From Whitmania pigra (lineage: Eukaryota > Annelida > Clitellata > Hirudinida > Haemopidae), in the NCBI GenBank assembly GCA_021613335.1, contig JAJTWR010000350.1, forward strand, positions 1,118,501 to 1,182,500: a stretch of 64,000 nucleotides of DNA. Direction: 5' to 3'. The notes under the pieces were generated by a model that saw nothing but the letters and a program-made list of their open reading frames with translations, made no database searches and had not been told where the DNA came from. Shown piece after piece: positions 51,938-61,374 of this stretch. Position 1 is the stretch's first letter. Each line of letters begins with the position of its first letter. A program made the translations under genes and the position numbers.

Positions 51938-54340
51938 ATGGCGGATATCGCTAAATTTCTGGAACTATTTTCGAAACAAATGGAAACCCTGGTTCGTTCA
52001 ATTGCTGAGAATTCTACGACCATCCCTAATTTCATGCCTTTCGAACCGAATAAAGAGCTGTGGGGTGACTACATGAGTCGGTTTCAAACTTTTACAGAAG
52101 CAAACTCTATTCCGACTTCAAAAATTACTCAAGTTTTTCTCACAAACCAGTCAACTTCAATTTACAAACTCTTACAAACTGCGGCTTCACAAAAGACAAT
52201 TCCATGCGAGGTCAATAAGTTAGACTTTTCGGAAATTCAAGCAGTAATGATGGAAAATTTCAACCCCAAAAGATTCATTGTGAGAGAAAGGTTTAGATTT
52301 TGGACCGAGATAAAAAGGCAACCTGGCGAGACCATTCAAGAACTCGCGGCGAAAATTCGAACAGCAGCTTCTACGTGCGACTTTCCTAGTATTGAGGACA
52401 CACTCGACGAAGCCTTGAGAACGAGATTTGTATGTTCTGTTGACAACGAGGCGGTTCTCAAGTCGCTTTTCAAAATTCCAGATGATGAATTAACTTTCAA
52501 TCGGGCTGTTGAAATTGCTACGGAAGTGGAAGAATCTGCTAAGGTTGCCAAAGCCACAGTACACGGCACACCGGACGAACCGGTAATGAAAGTGTTCAAA
52601 CCTGCCGACAACAAACAAGAAAAAGTGAATTTCAAACCAAGACGCCAAGTACAGCAACTCTCTAAATTTCCATTCCCGAAAGGGACGTGTCCAAGATGTG
52701 GAACAAAAGGACACCACGCCAATGATTGCAGGCATGTCAAAACGGAATGCAACTTCTGTGGAATCAAAGGACATTTAGAAAAAGCATGTTTAAAGAAAAA
52801 GTTCAAAAGAGAGAGAAAAGTGAATTCAATCCATACAATTCCGAGCCACTCCCCTCTCGTACAAAAGTTACAAATTGAAAATTCAGAATTTGTTTTCGAG
52901 TTGGACAGCGGAGCCAGGGATAACTTTTGCTCAATGGAAGTGTGGAACAAGTGGGGAAAACCCAAGCTTACACCTTCCAGTATGAAATATATTTCCGCAA
53001 CTGGGGACTCAATCCCGAACTTAGGAGTCTGCGAAATGATGGTTTCGACATCAGACTTTCAAGAAGTACCTCTAGAATTCAATGTCACCAAGTTGCCAAA
53101 ACTCAACATTCTTGGCAGGAAAGCCATAGTTGAATTGCAAATCGATATGTCGGACTTGCTACGCAATCATGTTTTCAAGGTTGATGAAGAAACGGATTCA
53201 AAAACCGTCGAAAAAGCATGTCTTAAAATTTGCCACGATTTCAAAGAATGTTTCGAGCAAGATCTTGGTTGTTTGAAAGATTTCGAACTGGAGGTAAAAT
53301 TCAAACAGGAAGCAACGCCAATTTTTGTGAAAGCAAGAACAGTTCCATTTTCAATTCAGGAAGATCTAAATCAGGCTCTTGATGCAGGAATAAAGAAAGG
53401 GATTTGGATCCCAACACACTTCAATGATTACGGAACTCCGATAGTTCCGATTCGAAAGAGTCTGCGACCAGGCGAAAAGAAGGCTAAGTTTCGAATCTGC
53501 GGAGATTATTCGGTGACCGTAAATTCCCAGTTGGAACCTCACCGATACCCAATGCCACTGCCTGAGGATTTTATGAGAAAACTTGGAGGAAGTCGTTACT
53601 TCAGCAAGATTGATTTAGCAGATGCATTCAATCAAATCAAACTCGCTCCTAAGAGTCAACAAAAACTCGCGTTGACCACAAATAGAGGAGTTTTACTTCA
53701 AACGAGACTACCTTTTGGAATAATTTCAGCTCCAGGTTACTTCCAAGAAATAATGGACAGATTGACGTGTGATCTACAAGGAGTCGCAGTCTATCTAGAC
53801 GACATTCTTGTCGGTGGTTCCAACTCCAAAGAACATCTTCAAAACCTGAAAGCTTTACTACAAAGGTTACGAGACAAAGGATTGAGATGCAATAAAAACA
53901 AGTACATTTTTGCAAAAGATTCGATGGAATATCTGGGACTCGTTATTTCTAAAAGCGGGATAGAAAAGGGGAAACGTGCGGACGCTTTGACGAACATGCC
54001 AAGGCCAACAAATACATCAACATTACGCTCATTCAAATTCATCCCAAACCTTTCGACCATTGCTGAGCCGTTAACGAGTCTAACCAGAAAAGGAACACCC
54101 TGGATTTGGAGTTCGGAAGCAGAGAGAAACGGGAGACAAATACGAGGAAAATTAGACGCACTTTTACCTTCGGTGTCTCAAATTGCCAAACGTTTTCAAA
54201 ACAGACAGAACGATCTTACGTCCAACAAGAGAACGAACAAAACCAATTGTAGTTCAAGTCTTGGGACCTCGCCATGTTTTGATACAGGCCATGCCAAAAG
54301 GACCTACTTGGAAGAGGCACGTGGAGCAATTGAGGCCTAG
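51938..54340 (+). CDS. gag-protease-reverse transcriptase fusion ORF of the LTR element (truncated pol)
   Basis: One ORF of 800 codons from the ATG at 51938. Gag occupies the first 240 residues and ends in two CCHC zinc knuckles (CPRCGTKGHHANDC and CNFCGIKGHLEKAC). The retroviral-type protease has DSGA in place of the more usual DTGA. Reverse transcriptase follows, with FSKIDLADAFNQIKL, LPFGIISAPGYFQ and the catalytic YLDD. After RT the connection region looks short between TLRSF and KFIPNL compared with relatives, and sequence after TPWIWSSEAE jumps to unrelated codons. RNase H and the integrase catalytic core are absent. Gag and pol share one frame, seen in several Gypsy clades. The copy should not be able to integrate on its own. 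Confidence 0.9.
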   Translation: MADIAKFLELFSKQMETLVRSIAENSTTIPNFMPFEPNKELWGDYMSRFQTFTEANSIPTSKITQVFLTNQSTSIYKLLQTAASQKTIPCEVNKLDFSEIQAVMMENFNPKRFIVRERFRFWTEIKRQPGETIQELAAKIRTAASTCDFPSIEDTLDEALRTRFVCSVDNEAVLKSLFKIPDDELTFNRAVEIATEVEESAKVAKATVHGTPDEPVMKVFKPADNKQEKVNFKPRRQVQQLSKFPFPKGTCPRCGTKGHHANDCRHVKTECNFCGIKGHLEKACLKKKFKRERKVNSIHTIPSHSPLVQKLQIENSEFVFELDSGARDNFCSMEVWNKWGKPKLTPSSMKYISATGDSIPNLGVCEMMVSTSDFQEVPLEFNVTKLPKLNILGRKAIVELQIDMSDLLRNHVFKVDEETDSKTVEKACLKICHDFKECFEQDLGCLKDFELEVKFKQEATPIFVKARTVPFSIQEDLNQALDAGIKKGIWIPTHFNDYGTPIVPIRKSLRPGEKKAKFRICGDYSVTVNSQLEPHRYPMPLPEDFMRKLGGSRYFSKIDLADAFNQIKLAPKSQQKLALTTNRGVLLQTRLPFGIISAPGYFQEIMDRLTCDLQGVAVYLDDILVGGSNSKEHLQNLKALLQRLRDKGLRCNKNKYIFAKDSMEYLGLVISKSGIEKGKRADALTNMPRPTNTSTLRSFKFIPNLSTIAEPLTSLTRKGTPWIWSSEAERNGRQIRGKLDALLPSVSQIAKRFQNRQNDLTSNKRTNKTNCSSSLGTSPCFDTGHAKRTYLEEARGAIEA

Positions 54341-54580
54341 ACACGGAGTAGAGGAAGACGATGACCCAGGCATGGTGCCGGTCCCACTCCAACTGCAAGG
54401 AATGTTACACTTACAACAACAATACCCACAACAGTACAACCGCCGAGAAGACCCAGAGGTCGACCAAGAGGACGAAGAAATTTCCAGCGACCGAACATAC
54501 TGGATCAAGGACTTACCCTGCCTAGACGGTCAGAAAGATTACGCCTCAAAGCTCTGGGAGACTCTTCGGCTGGCGCGGAG
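54190..54580 (+). pseudogene. frame-shifted C-terminal remnant of integrase/pol
   Basis: In a frame other than the gag-pol ORF this stretch encodes VVQVLGPRHVLIQAM and WKRHVEQLRPRHG, the typical end of Gypsy integrases, then a Q/D/E-rich tail. It shows that the missing pol segment was removed by an internal deletion rather than by truncation. Confidence 0.7.
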
Positions 54581-54581
54581 G

Positions 54582-54816
54582 TGTTGTGACGTCATTTCGG
54601 GTATAAAAAGAACAGACCTCGGGAGCGAGGGAGTTTTAGAGTTTGGTTCGAGTCCTACAAGTTTACGGAGTGATACGGTTGTTATACGATAGGGATTGCG
54701 AGTTGGTTATATTACGTACTGGCCATTAGCGATATTTAGTTCTAGTTTCTGTTCCTGAATATTTGACCGCCAATAAAGTTTTCTGTTCAACTGGTTATTG
54801 TTTCAAAGACCCAACA
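54582..54816 (+). repeat. 3' LTR
   Basis: Copy of the 5' LTR with no difference seen. The purine-rich GGCGCGGAGG just before it may be the polypurine tract, though it is short. Confidence 0.92.
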
Positions 54817-54970
<154 letters not shown>

Positions 54971-54981
54971 AATTATTAATA

Positions 54982-55855
54982 CCGTATTTTCACCCATATT
55001 ACACGCGTGTTATGTTCGATTTCACTTACCACGCACCCCCTATGCGTGCTATAATCGTATGCGTGTTATGCTAGATTAAATTTACATGAATTTGATTTCC
55101 GACCAACAAAAAATAAAAACATTTAAATGATAGCATAGACTGTTGGTTGTTTTTGTAAAAGCTTTAGGCTATATTTTTAATTTTAAATAGTTTATAATTG
55201 ATTGGGCGTTAGTGCATTGCATAAAGAACTTTCGATATATGCTTACAGAAGCATGTGACAAAACATTCACTCTAATCATTGCATTGTCCAGCTCTCGAAT
55301 TTATGACGTCAACTTAAATTTAACATAAATTAATTGATGGTACCTATAGGAAATTTGTAGGGTGTTGTACTATTTTATGAATTTTCATCATAATTTTTCA
55401 AATCTTTGTTACTCATAATTATAATTGGAGCTAATGTTTTCAGTTTGTGTGACAATGTTTTTTTCAGCACTGGTGGTTAATAGTCAAACATCACATGCAT
55501 GGACTTATTGTAGCAAATGCCTTCAATCTCTTAATGGTCTTGCTATAAAAACTCTTTCAACACTTCTCAAAAGCATGGAACAAAATAGATACAATCTTGG
55601 TAATAGTGTCAGCTATCAGTCTTTTGCAGTCTTTATTGGAAAACAAACTGGTTAATACACTTCAATTTAATATTTTAATATGTATAATTTTAATTTAAAT
55701 ACTAAACTATTTTAGCCAAAAAAAAGGCGTCTATTGGTGCGTGTTATAATCGTTTGCGTGTTTTATAAGTGATTTTTTACATAAATTGGAAAAATTGCAT
55801 GTTATATTCGTCCGCGTGTTAAATTCGTCTGCGTGTTTATTTCGTGAAAATACGG
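54982..55855. mobile_element. non-autonomous DNA transposon with CCGTATTTTCAC inverted repeats
   Basis: Begins CCGTATTTTCAC and ends GTGAAAATACGG, a perfect 12-bp terminal inverted repeat flanked by TA on both sides, as in Tc1/mariner/pogo-type insertions. Subterminal direct repeats (GCGTGCTATAATCGTATGCG left, GCGTGTTATAATCGTTTGCG right) are probable transposase-binding clusters. The one inner ORF (55425-55655, 76 codons) resembles no transposase I know. Confidence 0.75.
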
Positions 55856-56060
55856 TATAATAAATATTAAATATTATACTTTAAAATAGTAATAGTAATT
55901 ATTAAATATTAATAATAAAATATAAATTATTATTATAATAATAATACAAATTATTATAAAAATTAAATTAAATAAATTATATTATTATTAAAATTATAAT
56001 ATATATTAAAATAAATTATAATAATAATATTATAATATTAAAATTATATATTATAATAAA
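55856..56060. other. AT-only low-complexity DNA
   Basis: Nearly pure A/T with TAATAA and ATTATA words; nothing else seen. Confidence 0.8.
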
Positions 56061-56130
56061 TGCTTTGACGATTACAACGTGTTTTACTGTCAGTGCCCAA
56101 CAGGCCTTGCTGGAAGGTTTTGTCAGAACA
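56061..56130 (+). pseudogene. orphan EGF-like half-exon
   Basis: Encodes CFDDYNVFYCQC followed by PTGLAGRFCQN, the second half of an EGF-like domain (four of six cysteines), then a good splice donor (A-GTGAGT at 56131). No acceptor or first half is seen upstream, and no partner exon downstream. Either a captured exon fragment or a leftover of a lost gene. Confidence 0.5.
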
Positions 56131-56157
56131 GTGAGTCTGTAAAATAATTTGGTCAAC

Positions 56158-56350
56158 AACTACATCAGCAGCAACAATAACAACACCCAACAGCAACAAT
56201 AGCAACTACAACAACAACAGTAACTGCAACAACAGCAGCCAACACTTCCCTCACATCGGAACCCAATCGATGAGCATTCATTGCTAAACCTCACAACAAT
56301 CATTACAGCATCAAAACAACAACAACAACAACTGCAACAGATATAACAAC
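56158..56350. repeat. CAA/CAG-rich low-complexity tract
   Basis: Imperfect CAA and CAG triplets interrupted by other sequence. Stops occur in the plus frames, so I do not take it as coding. Confidence 0.7.
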
Positions 56351-56396
56351 CACAACACATTTCTTCGTCTCAGCTTTACGACATTTTACGACATCA

Positions 56397-56577
56397 GGTT
56401 AGCCGAATAGGTTACGTGCCTGCATACGGCGGTAATGGCAACAGTCGTAATGTGTGGTGTTCGAAACCCAGCCTGCACTGACACCAGTTCCCTTGGGAAG
56501 GACCGCTATATAAATGGTTACAAGCGCCTCTGACGCTATGCATATGGCGCTATATAAATAAATAAAGTTACAACAAA
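56397..56577 (+). mobile_element. tRNA-derived SINE with LINE-like 3' tail
   Basis: Box A TAGCCGAATAGG and box B GTTCGAAACCC lie at tRNA-like spacing, followed by a body containing CCCTTGGGAAGGACC and a tail AAGCGCCTCTGACGCTATGC then GGCGCTATATAAATAAATAA. The tail matches the 3' end of the LINE at 59797-60083. Same head family as the SINE in the last PPWD1 intron. Confidence 0.75.
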
Positions 56578-57180
56578 GATTTTTTGACTAGGCTTGATTC
56601 AAGACTAGAGAGATGACATTCCGCATCAGACAAATAATTCATTGTATTGGTGCGGATACTGGTTGCCTTGTTAACAGTGACTTTTTGCAAGTCAGACTGA
56701 TGATCCTCATAATATCCGTAATATTCATTGTCAAGGACTATTTCTAAATGTTGATCCTGATCAGCTGGTGCAGAATTCATTCTACGTAAAAACACTTCTA
56801 ATACTAGTTCCATAAGAATTGTTTGTCATATATTCAGTTCCAACATACATGCATCATACATCCTTATATTTAAAAAAATTTATTTTTCATGTAGCTAAGA
56901 ATGTAAAAAGCATTAGATGGCGTAGGAAATCGTTGCACGTCTCGATCCTGATATCGACTTATTAACACAATCAATACATTTGGCTACAACTTTGTCAGCT
57001 TCCTCACTTGTAATTTTAAAAAATTAACCGTCAAGCAGCGGCGGCAATTCACAGGCGGTTTTATCATTTTATCAGCAATTTTACAACTTTCGTTAACCAT
57101 GAGGTCGGAATAGCACTAACAACCACAATACAAGTTCATAAAAGGAAGTTGCATCGATTATCGACTGATAATGTCATAAA
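56578..57180. other. no supported gene
   Basis: An 81-codon minus-strand ORF (56813-56568) of mixed composition exists but is unrecognised, and its end overlaps the SINE. Otherwise AT-rich DNA. Confidence 0.4.
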
Positions 57181-57184
57181 GAAA

Positions 57185-57405
57185 GATATTATATATTTAA
57201 AAAAACTAAATTTTGAAATTTAAATTTTATATGATATCGTGATTTTTACATAATGAAAAAATCATCAATCATCAAAAATATGATTTAAAATAAAAATCAA
57301 AATCGCACATCGCACGATGATTTTGAATCAAATCAAAAAATCACAAAGGTGATTTTATTTCGTGATTTTAAATCACTTGATTTGAAATACTACCCATCAC
57401 TGATT
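57185..57405 (-). mobile_element. terminus of a hAT-type DNA transposon
   Basis: Read on the minus strand the segment begins CAGTGATGGGTAGTATTTCA, a typical hAT terminal inverted repeat, followed by the AATCA/TGATT-rich subterminal sequence common in this superfamily. The opposite end was not found, so the element is truncated. Confidence 0.5.
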
Positions 57406-58136
57406 ACATGTTATGTTTGAAAAATTTTATTAGTTTTATTACAAACCAGATTATGAAAAATTTCGCCAAGATTTGCATTACCCACTAGTAGATTTGGAAT
57501 CTCAAGTCGTGCATGTTTCTCGCTTGACTACTTAATGGTGAATATCTCTTAAACTAATTTAAATTGGAAGGTCATATTACAGAATATGAAAGAAAACTTC
57601 TAACATGTGTAACAGAATAGGCTCTCTAAAATAGTTTGAAGACGATATTTTAGGCATTTTTATGTGCTGCAGATCATTTATTATATCTTTCTAAATATGA
57701 AGTTCAAAAGCTTTTTTTCTGTGATTATAAGGTTAGTTAGATTGTAATTACCTATAATTTTATAAAGTGATTCTTAAACAAAAATGAATGCTTGTTTTAA
57801 ACACATTTTTATTAATATCTTGCTAAATATATGTCGTTAGAATTTCAACTACAGACATGTTTGTCTCCAAGTTATCGGTGATATTTAATTCTAGTACTTG
57901 TACTTTAGATTGTTTCATTAAAAGGACGTGAATGCAATTTTACGCTTATACATTCATTTCAATATTGTTCACTTTTAAACACACTATACTCTCGATCGCC
58001 CATTGTCTTGATTTTGATAAACTCAGCATAATCGATCTGAAAAGAAAACAAGGATATGGATTTAATTTCCAAGCATGAAATATAGGCATTAAAAAATTAA
58101 ACCTTGGTCTAATCATAAGTCAACCTTAGGGCAAGA
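57406..58136. other. no supported gene
   Basis: AT-rich DNA between transposon remnants. No exon, RNA gene or repeat was recognised. Confidence 0.4.
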
Positions 58137-58137
58137 C

Positions 58138-58235
58138 AAGGGGTCATCCATAAAAGAGGCCCGCAAGTGGGGGGTGCTTCAAAAGCATACTAATGCTGAA
58201 GGGGGAGGGCAATTGCTTTTGCGAAATAAAAACGA
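58138..58235 (+). repeat. GGGTCATCCATAAA-type repeat, copy 1
   Basis: Begins GGGGTCATCCATAAAAGAGG and contains a G-rich core. It resembles copy 2 at 58311 in its first 15 bases and overall composition. Likely a terminus of a DNA transposon of the widespread GTCCATAAA type. Confidence 0.35.
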
Positions 58236-58310
58236 AATAATTTTTAAATATTAGAAGTTTATATTTTTTAATGATTTAATTTCTATTTTGCAATATTATT
58301 TTATTGACAT

Positions 58311-58420
58311 TTGGGACCGTCCATAAAGTATGTCACGCTTGAGAGGGAAGGGTCTAAGAAATTGTGACAGAGGGGAGGGTGGTAAACTTATATGTAACGT
58401 CACACATATTAAAATTTAAA
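58311..58420 (+). repeat. GGGACCGTCCATAAA-type repeat, copy 2
   Basis: Begins GGGACCGTCCATAAAGTATG then TCACGC, and contains GTGACAGAGGGGAGGG. This start is familiar from DNA-transposon ends in many invertebrate genomes. Class assignment is from memory of pattern only. Confidence 0.4.
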
Positions 58421-58619
58421 GTTAAGGTTTTTTGCTGACGACCCCCAAAGAGAAGGAGCGTCCTCAAATTCAAATTTTGTGTTTGGTTTCTGTGCGCGCC
58501 AATAGAGATGTGCCGTCACTACGTTACTATGCTTGAGATTCTAGTTAACTTTATTTTGATGATCTCTTATCTTCTCTTTTATTTTTATTGTTAAAAAAAC
58601 ATTTGATGATTTTAACTTG

Positions 58620-59760
58620 GACTGGACTTAACCTCAGTTGCCTGACTGCTGATGGAGGAAAAAACTTGAGAAAGGCTTGGTTGGACAAGTGAAGCAGAAA
58701 TGTAATGAGAAAAACATTCCACAACCACTTATGAGCATCTTTTACGATGGAGCCAACAATTTGTCAAGTAATTAAAAATAATTTTGAGACATCCGCATCC
58801 TGGCATTGCGTTGATATTAAAATCTTTTTCGAGTTTTTATCTGCATGTTATAATTCACCAGCAAGCTTTGTGTGGTAAATATGTGGACATTAGCAATGTA
58901 CTGAATTCTGTGGTGAAGATGGTGATTTTAATAAGGTCACATTGGCTCAGCCAAAGGCAGTTCAGAAACATGTTGAAAGATGCAGAATCGCAATATTTAT
59001 CATATTACACAGCAGTAAGATGGCTAAATTGTGAGAAAGTTCTGAGCGTAGTATTTAAATTAAGAAAGGAAATAGGTGACTTCCCGGAAATTACTGGCCA
59101 TTACTGCCAGATGAAGAGTGGGTATTGAAACCGGCTTTACCTGCAGATATAACTACTCATTTAAAATTTCTGAACTTAAAACTACAAGCAGAGCAAATCT
59201 TGTTTCTGATCTATACGCTCACCTAAAGGCTTTTAGATCTAAACTTAACTTGTTTTTGGAACAAGTACAGGCCAACAGCTCGACGCACGTTCGGCAGTGC
59301 AAGATCTTCATGGCTGAAGCAACAGCTGAGTTCCCATGTCATTTGCATTCGTTATCATCAAAGACCTACGGCTATAGTTTCGGGAGCGGTTTTCTGACTT
59401 GGATTCAAAAGCGGAAGAAGTGAGACTGCTTCAAGCAAATGTGGCTAATTGCCCATATGAACTGCAGCTGAAGATCATTGAGCTGCAAAAATCTGAACTC
59501 CTTAAGGACAAGCTCAAAAAAGGACTGGTGGGTTTTTACCCAAGGAAGAGTTCCCCAATACCACGACTTTTAACCAAAGTACTTTTCAATCTTTGTGTGA
59601 ACAAATATTTCAGAACAATAAGTGAAGAACAACTTGAGAACAAACTTGTCCGATGATCATCTCAGGTCACTGTTGATGTTACGAACATCAAATCTAAAAC
59701 AAGAAATGTCTGCTATTTTAGCTTCCAGGAAACAGTTTCACCATTCCCGCTAATGAAGGA
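58620..59760 (+). pseudogene. decayed hAT transposase (GTF2IRD2/ZBED5-like)
   Basis: Fragments in shifting frames: KGLVGQVKQKCNEKNIPQPL near 58670; VIIHQQALCGKYVDISNVLN and VRWLNCEKVLSVVFKLRKEI in the frame starting 58784; then FRSKLNLFLEQVQ in the frame from 59118; and YELQLKIIELQKSELLKDKL in the frame from 59399. In order these are the C-terminal catalytic and dimerisation parts of a hAT-superfamily transposase like the one domesticated in GTF2IRD2 and ZBED5. At least three frame changes and several stops mark it as dead. Confidence 0.75.
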
Positions 59761-59796
59761 GAAAATGTGTATCAATGTGCTATTAAATAATAGCTG

Positions 59797-60083
59797 AATA
59801 AAATAATAATAATAATTAATTTATAAAACGCCGTGTGCGTAGCGTCAGAGGCGCTTTGTGTCTTTGCTGCCCCATGAAGTCCTGAAGAGATGGGTCTTCA
59901 GGTGACGTTTGAGGAGCTCCAGGGATGGCTGGGCTCTGACGGTAGAAGGAAGTCTGTTCCAGACAGCTGGAGAGGCGAACGAGAAGCCTCTGTTTGGAAG
60001 GGATGATTTATGTACCGATTGGTGAAGTTGAGTGGCTGACGATGAACGAAGACAAGATGTTTCGCGGCGATGTAGTAGATGAT
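59797..60083 (-). mobile_element. 5'-truncated LINE (non-LTR retrotransposon) 3' end
   Basis: The minus-strand reading frame ending at 59845 carries GFSFASPAVWNRLPSTV and SLELLKRHLKTHLF, the conserved C-terminal tail of CR1/L2/jockey-type ORF2 proteins, stopping at KRL. After the stop come 3' UTR bases ACGCTACGCACACGGCG, TTTATAAATTA and a (TTA)n-like tail near 59797-59815. The 5' truncation point abuts the first tRNA gene of the array at about 60083. Confidence 0.75.
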
Positions 60084-60165
60084 GGAGATGTGGCCGAGTA
60101 GTTAAGGCGATAGACTTGAAATCTATTGGGCTCTGCCCGCACAGGTTCGAACCCTGTCGACTGCG
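60084..60165 (+). pseudogene. tRNA-Ser(UGA) copy with replaced acceptor strand
   Basis: All from base 8 on is as in intact copies, but the 5' acceptor strand reads GGAGATG instead of GCAGTCG. Against the unchanged 3' strand CGACTGC this leaves two mismatches and one wobble. The change coincides with the LINE junction. Confidence 0.75.
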
Positions 60166-60328
60166 AGAATTGACGGGACGGTTTTGTCCGTTGAGACGAA
60201 CGACTCTCGACTGGATTCGGCATAGGAAGATGAAGTGCGGAGCATTTTTGCGAGAATCGTTCTGGCGGATGAAAATTGTGCGGGGAACCTGGTCGTTTGT
60301 TCGATAGACGGACTTTAAGTATTGCCGT

Positions 60329-60410
60329 GCAGTCGTGGCCGAGTGGTTAAGGCGATAGACTAGAAATCTATTGGGCTCTGCCCGCACAGGTTCAAATCCT
60401 GTCGACTGCG
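60329..60410 (+). tRNA. tRNA-Ser(AGA), copy 1
   Basis: 82 bases. Acceptor GCAGTCG pairs with CGACTGC; the anticodon loop CTAGAAA gives AGA (read as IGA); a long variable arm (GGGCTCTGCCCGC) marks it as class II serine. T loop TTCAAAT. TTTT terminator about 17 bases downstream. Confidence 0.95.
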
Positions 60411-60565
60411 TCAGTGGTTCGGTGGTTTTGAACCGTCTGAAGCTCTCGTCGGAGCGGCGCTACAAACTAATGAGCAGACGTCTTAGAAGACAGCGCCTCG
60501 AAAATGGCTTATTCTGCAGTAAACGAGCATTAGAGATGATTGTAAAACGACTAGGTCTTATTGCC

Positions 60566-60647
60566 GCAGTCGTGGCCGAGTGGTTAAGGCGATAGACTTG
60601 AAATCTATTGGGCTCTGCCCGCACAGGTTCGAACCCTGTCGACTGCG
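60566..60647 (+). tRNA. tRNA-Ser(UGA), copy 2
   Basis: Loop CTTGAAA gives anticodon TGA; T loop TTCGAAC; D arm with AGTGGTTAA. A hairpin around TTTT (GGACGGTTTTGTCC) follows as the pol III stop. First fully paired UGA copy. Confidence 0.95.
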
Positions 60648-60810
60648 AGAATTGACGGGACGGTTTTGTCCGTTGAGACGAACGACTCTCGACTGGATTC
60701 GGCATAGGAAGATGAAGTGCGGAGCATTTTTACGAGAATCGTTCGGGCGGATGAAAATTGTGCGGGGAACCTGGTCGTTTGTTCGATAGACGGACTTTAA
60801 GTATTGCCGT

Positions 60811-60892
60811 GCAGTCGTGGCCGAGTGGTTAAGGCGATAGACTAGAAATCTATTGGGCTCTGCCCGCACAGGTTCAAATCCTGTCGACTGCG
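60811..60892 (+). tRNA. tRNA-Ser(AGA), copy 2
   Basis: Same sequence as the AGA copy at 60329. TTTT terminator present inside GGTGGTTTTGAACC. Confidence 0.95.
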
Positions 60893-61047
60893 TCAGTGGT
60901 TCGGTGGTTTTGAACCGTCTGAAGTTCTCGTCGGAGCGGCGCTACAAACTAATGAGCAGACGTCTTAGAAGACAGCGCCTCGAAAATGGCTTATTCGGCA
61001 GTAGACGAGCATTAGAGATGATTATAAAACGACTAGGTCTTATTGCC

Positions 61048-61129
61048 GCAGTCGTGGCCGAGTAGTTAAGGCGATAGACTTGAAATCTATTGGGCTCTGC
61101 CCGCACAGGTTCGAACCCTGTCGACTGCG
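61048..61129 (+). tRNA. tRNA-Ser(UGA), copy 3
   Basis: D-loop variant AGTAGTTAA (G to A), shared with the copies at 60084, 62125 and 63794. It alters one of the usual GG pair of the D loop, which may weaken the D-loop/T-loop contact. Stems intact. Confidence 0.9.
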
Positions 61130-61292
61130 AGAATTGACGGGACGGTTTTGTCCGTTGAGACGAACGACTCTCGACTGGATTCGGCATAGGAAGATGAAGT
61201 GCGGAGCATTTTGGCGAGAATCGTTCGGGCGGATGAAAATTGTGCGGGGAACCTGGTCGTTTGTGCGATAGACGGACTTTAAGTATTGCCGT

Positions 61293-61374
61293 GCAGTCGT
61301 GGCCGAGTGGTTAAGGCGATAGACTAGAAATCTATTGGGCTCTGCCCGCACAGGTTCAAATCCTGTCGACTGCG
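61293..61374 (+). tRNA. tRNA-Ser(AGA), copy 3
   Basis: Standard AGA sequence with TTTT terminator. The following spacer carries the 113-bp duplication. Confidence 0.95.

Larger units (their letters stand above)
51579..54816 (+). mobile_element. internally deleted Gypsy-type LTR retrotransposon
   Basis: Two 235-bp LTRs (51579-51813 and 54582-54816) that I read as identical flank a 2.77-kb interior with primer-binding site, gag-protease-RT and a frame-shifted integrase tail. RNase H and the integrase core are missing. Both outer flanks are ATT repeats, so the element split one microsatellite. If the 5' LTR begins three bases earlier, as TGTTGTTGTGAC, a 5-bp ATTAT target duplication fits. LTR identity points to a recent insertion, presumably mobilised in trans. 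Confidence 0.92.

Noticed and set aside
52336..52965. 209-codon minus-strand ORF opposite gag
   Set aside because: The sense strand encodes gag with zinc knuckles; the antisense ORF has no recognisable feature.
56568..56813. 81-codon minus-strand ORF of mixed composition
   Set aside because: Not periodic or repetitive, but no family, no splice context, and its end overlaps a SINE. Kept only as a note.
59040..60083. hAT pseudogene and LINE as one element
   Set aside because: They lie on opposite strands, belong to different classes, and the LINE has its own 3' tail at 59797-59815.
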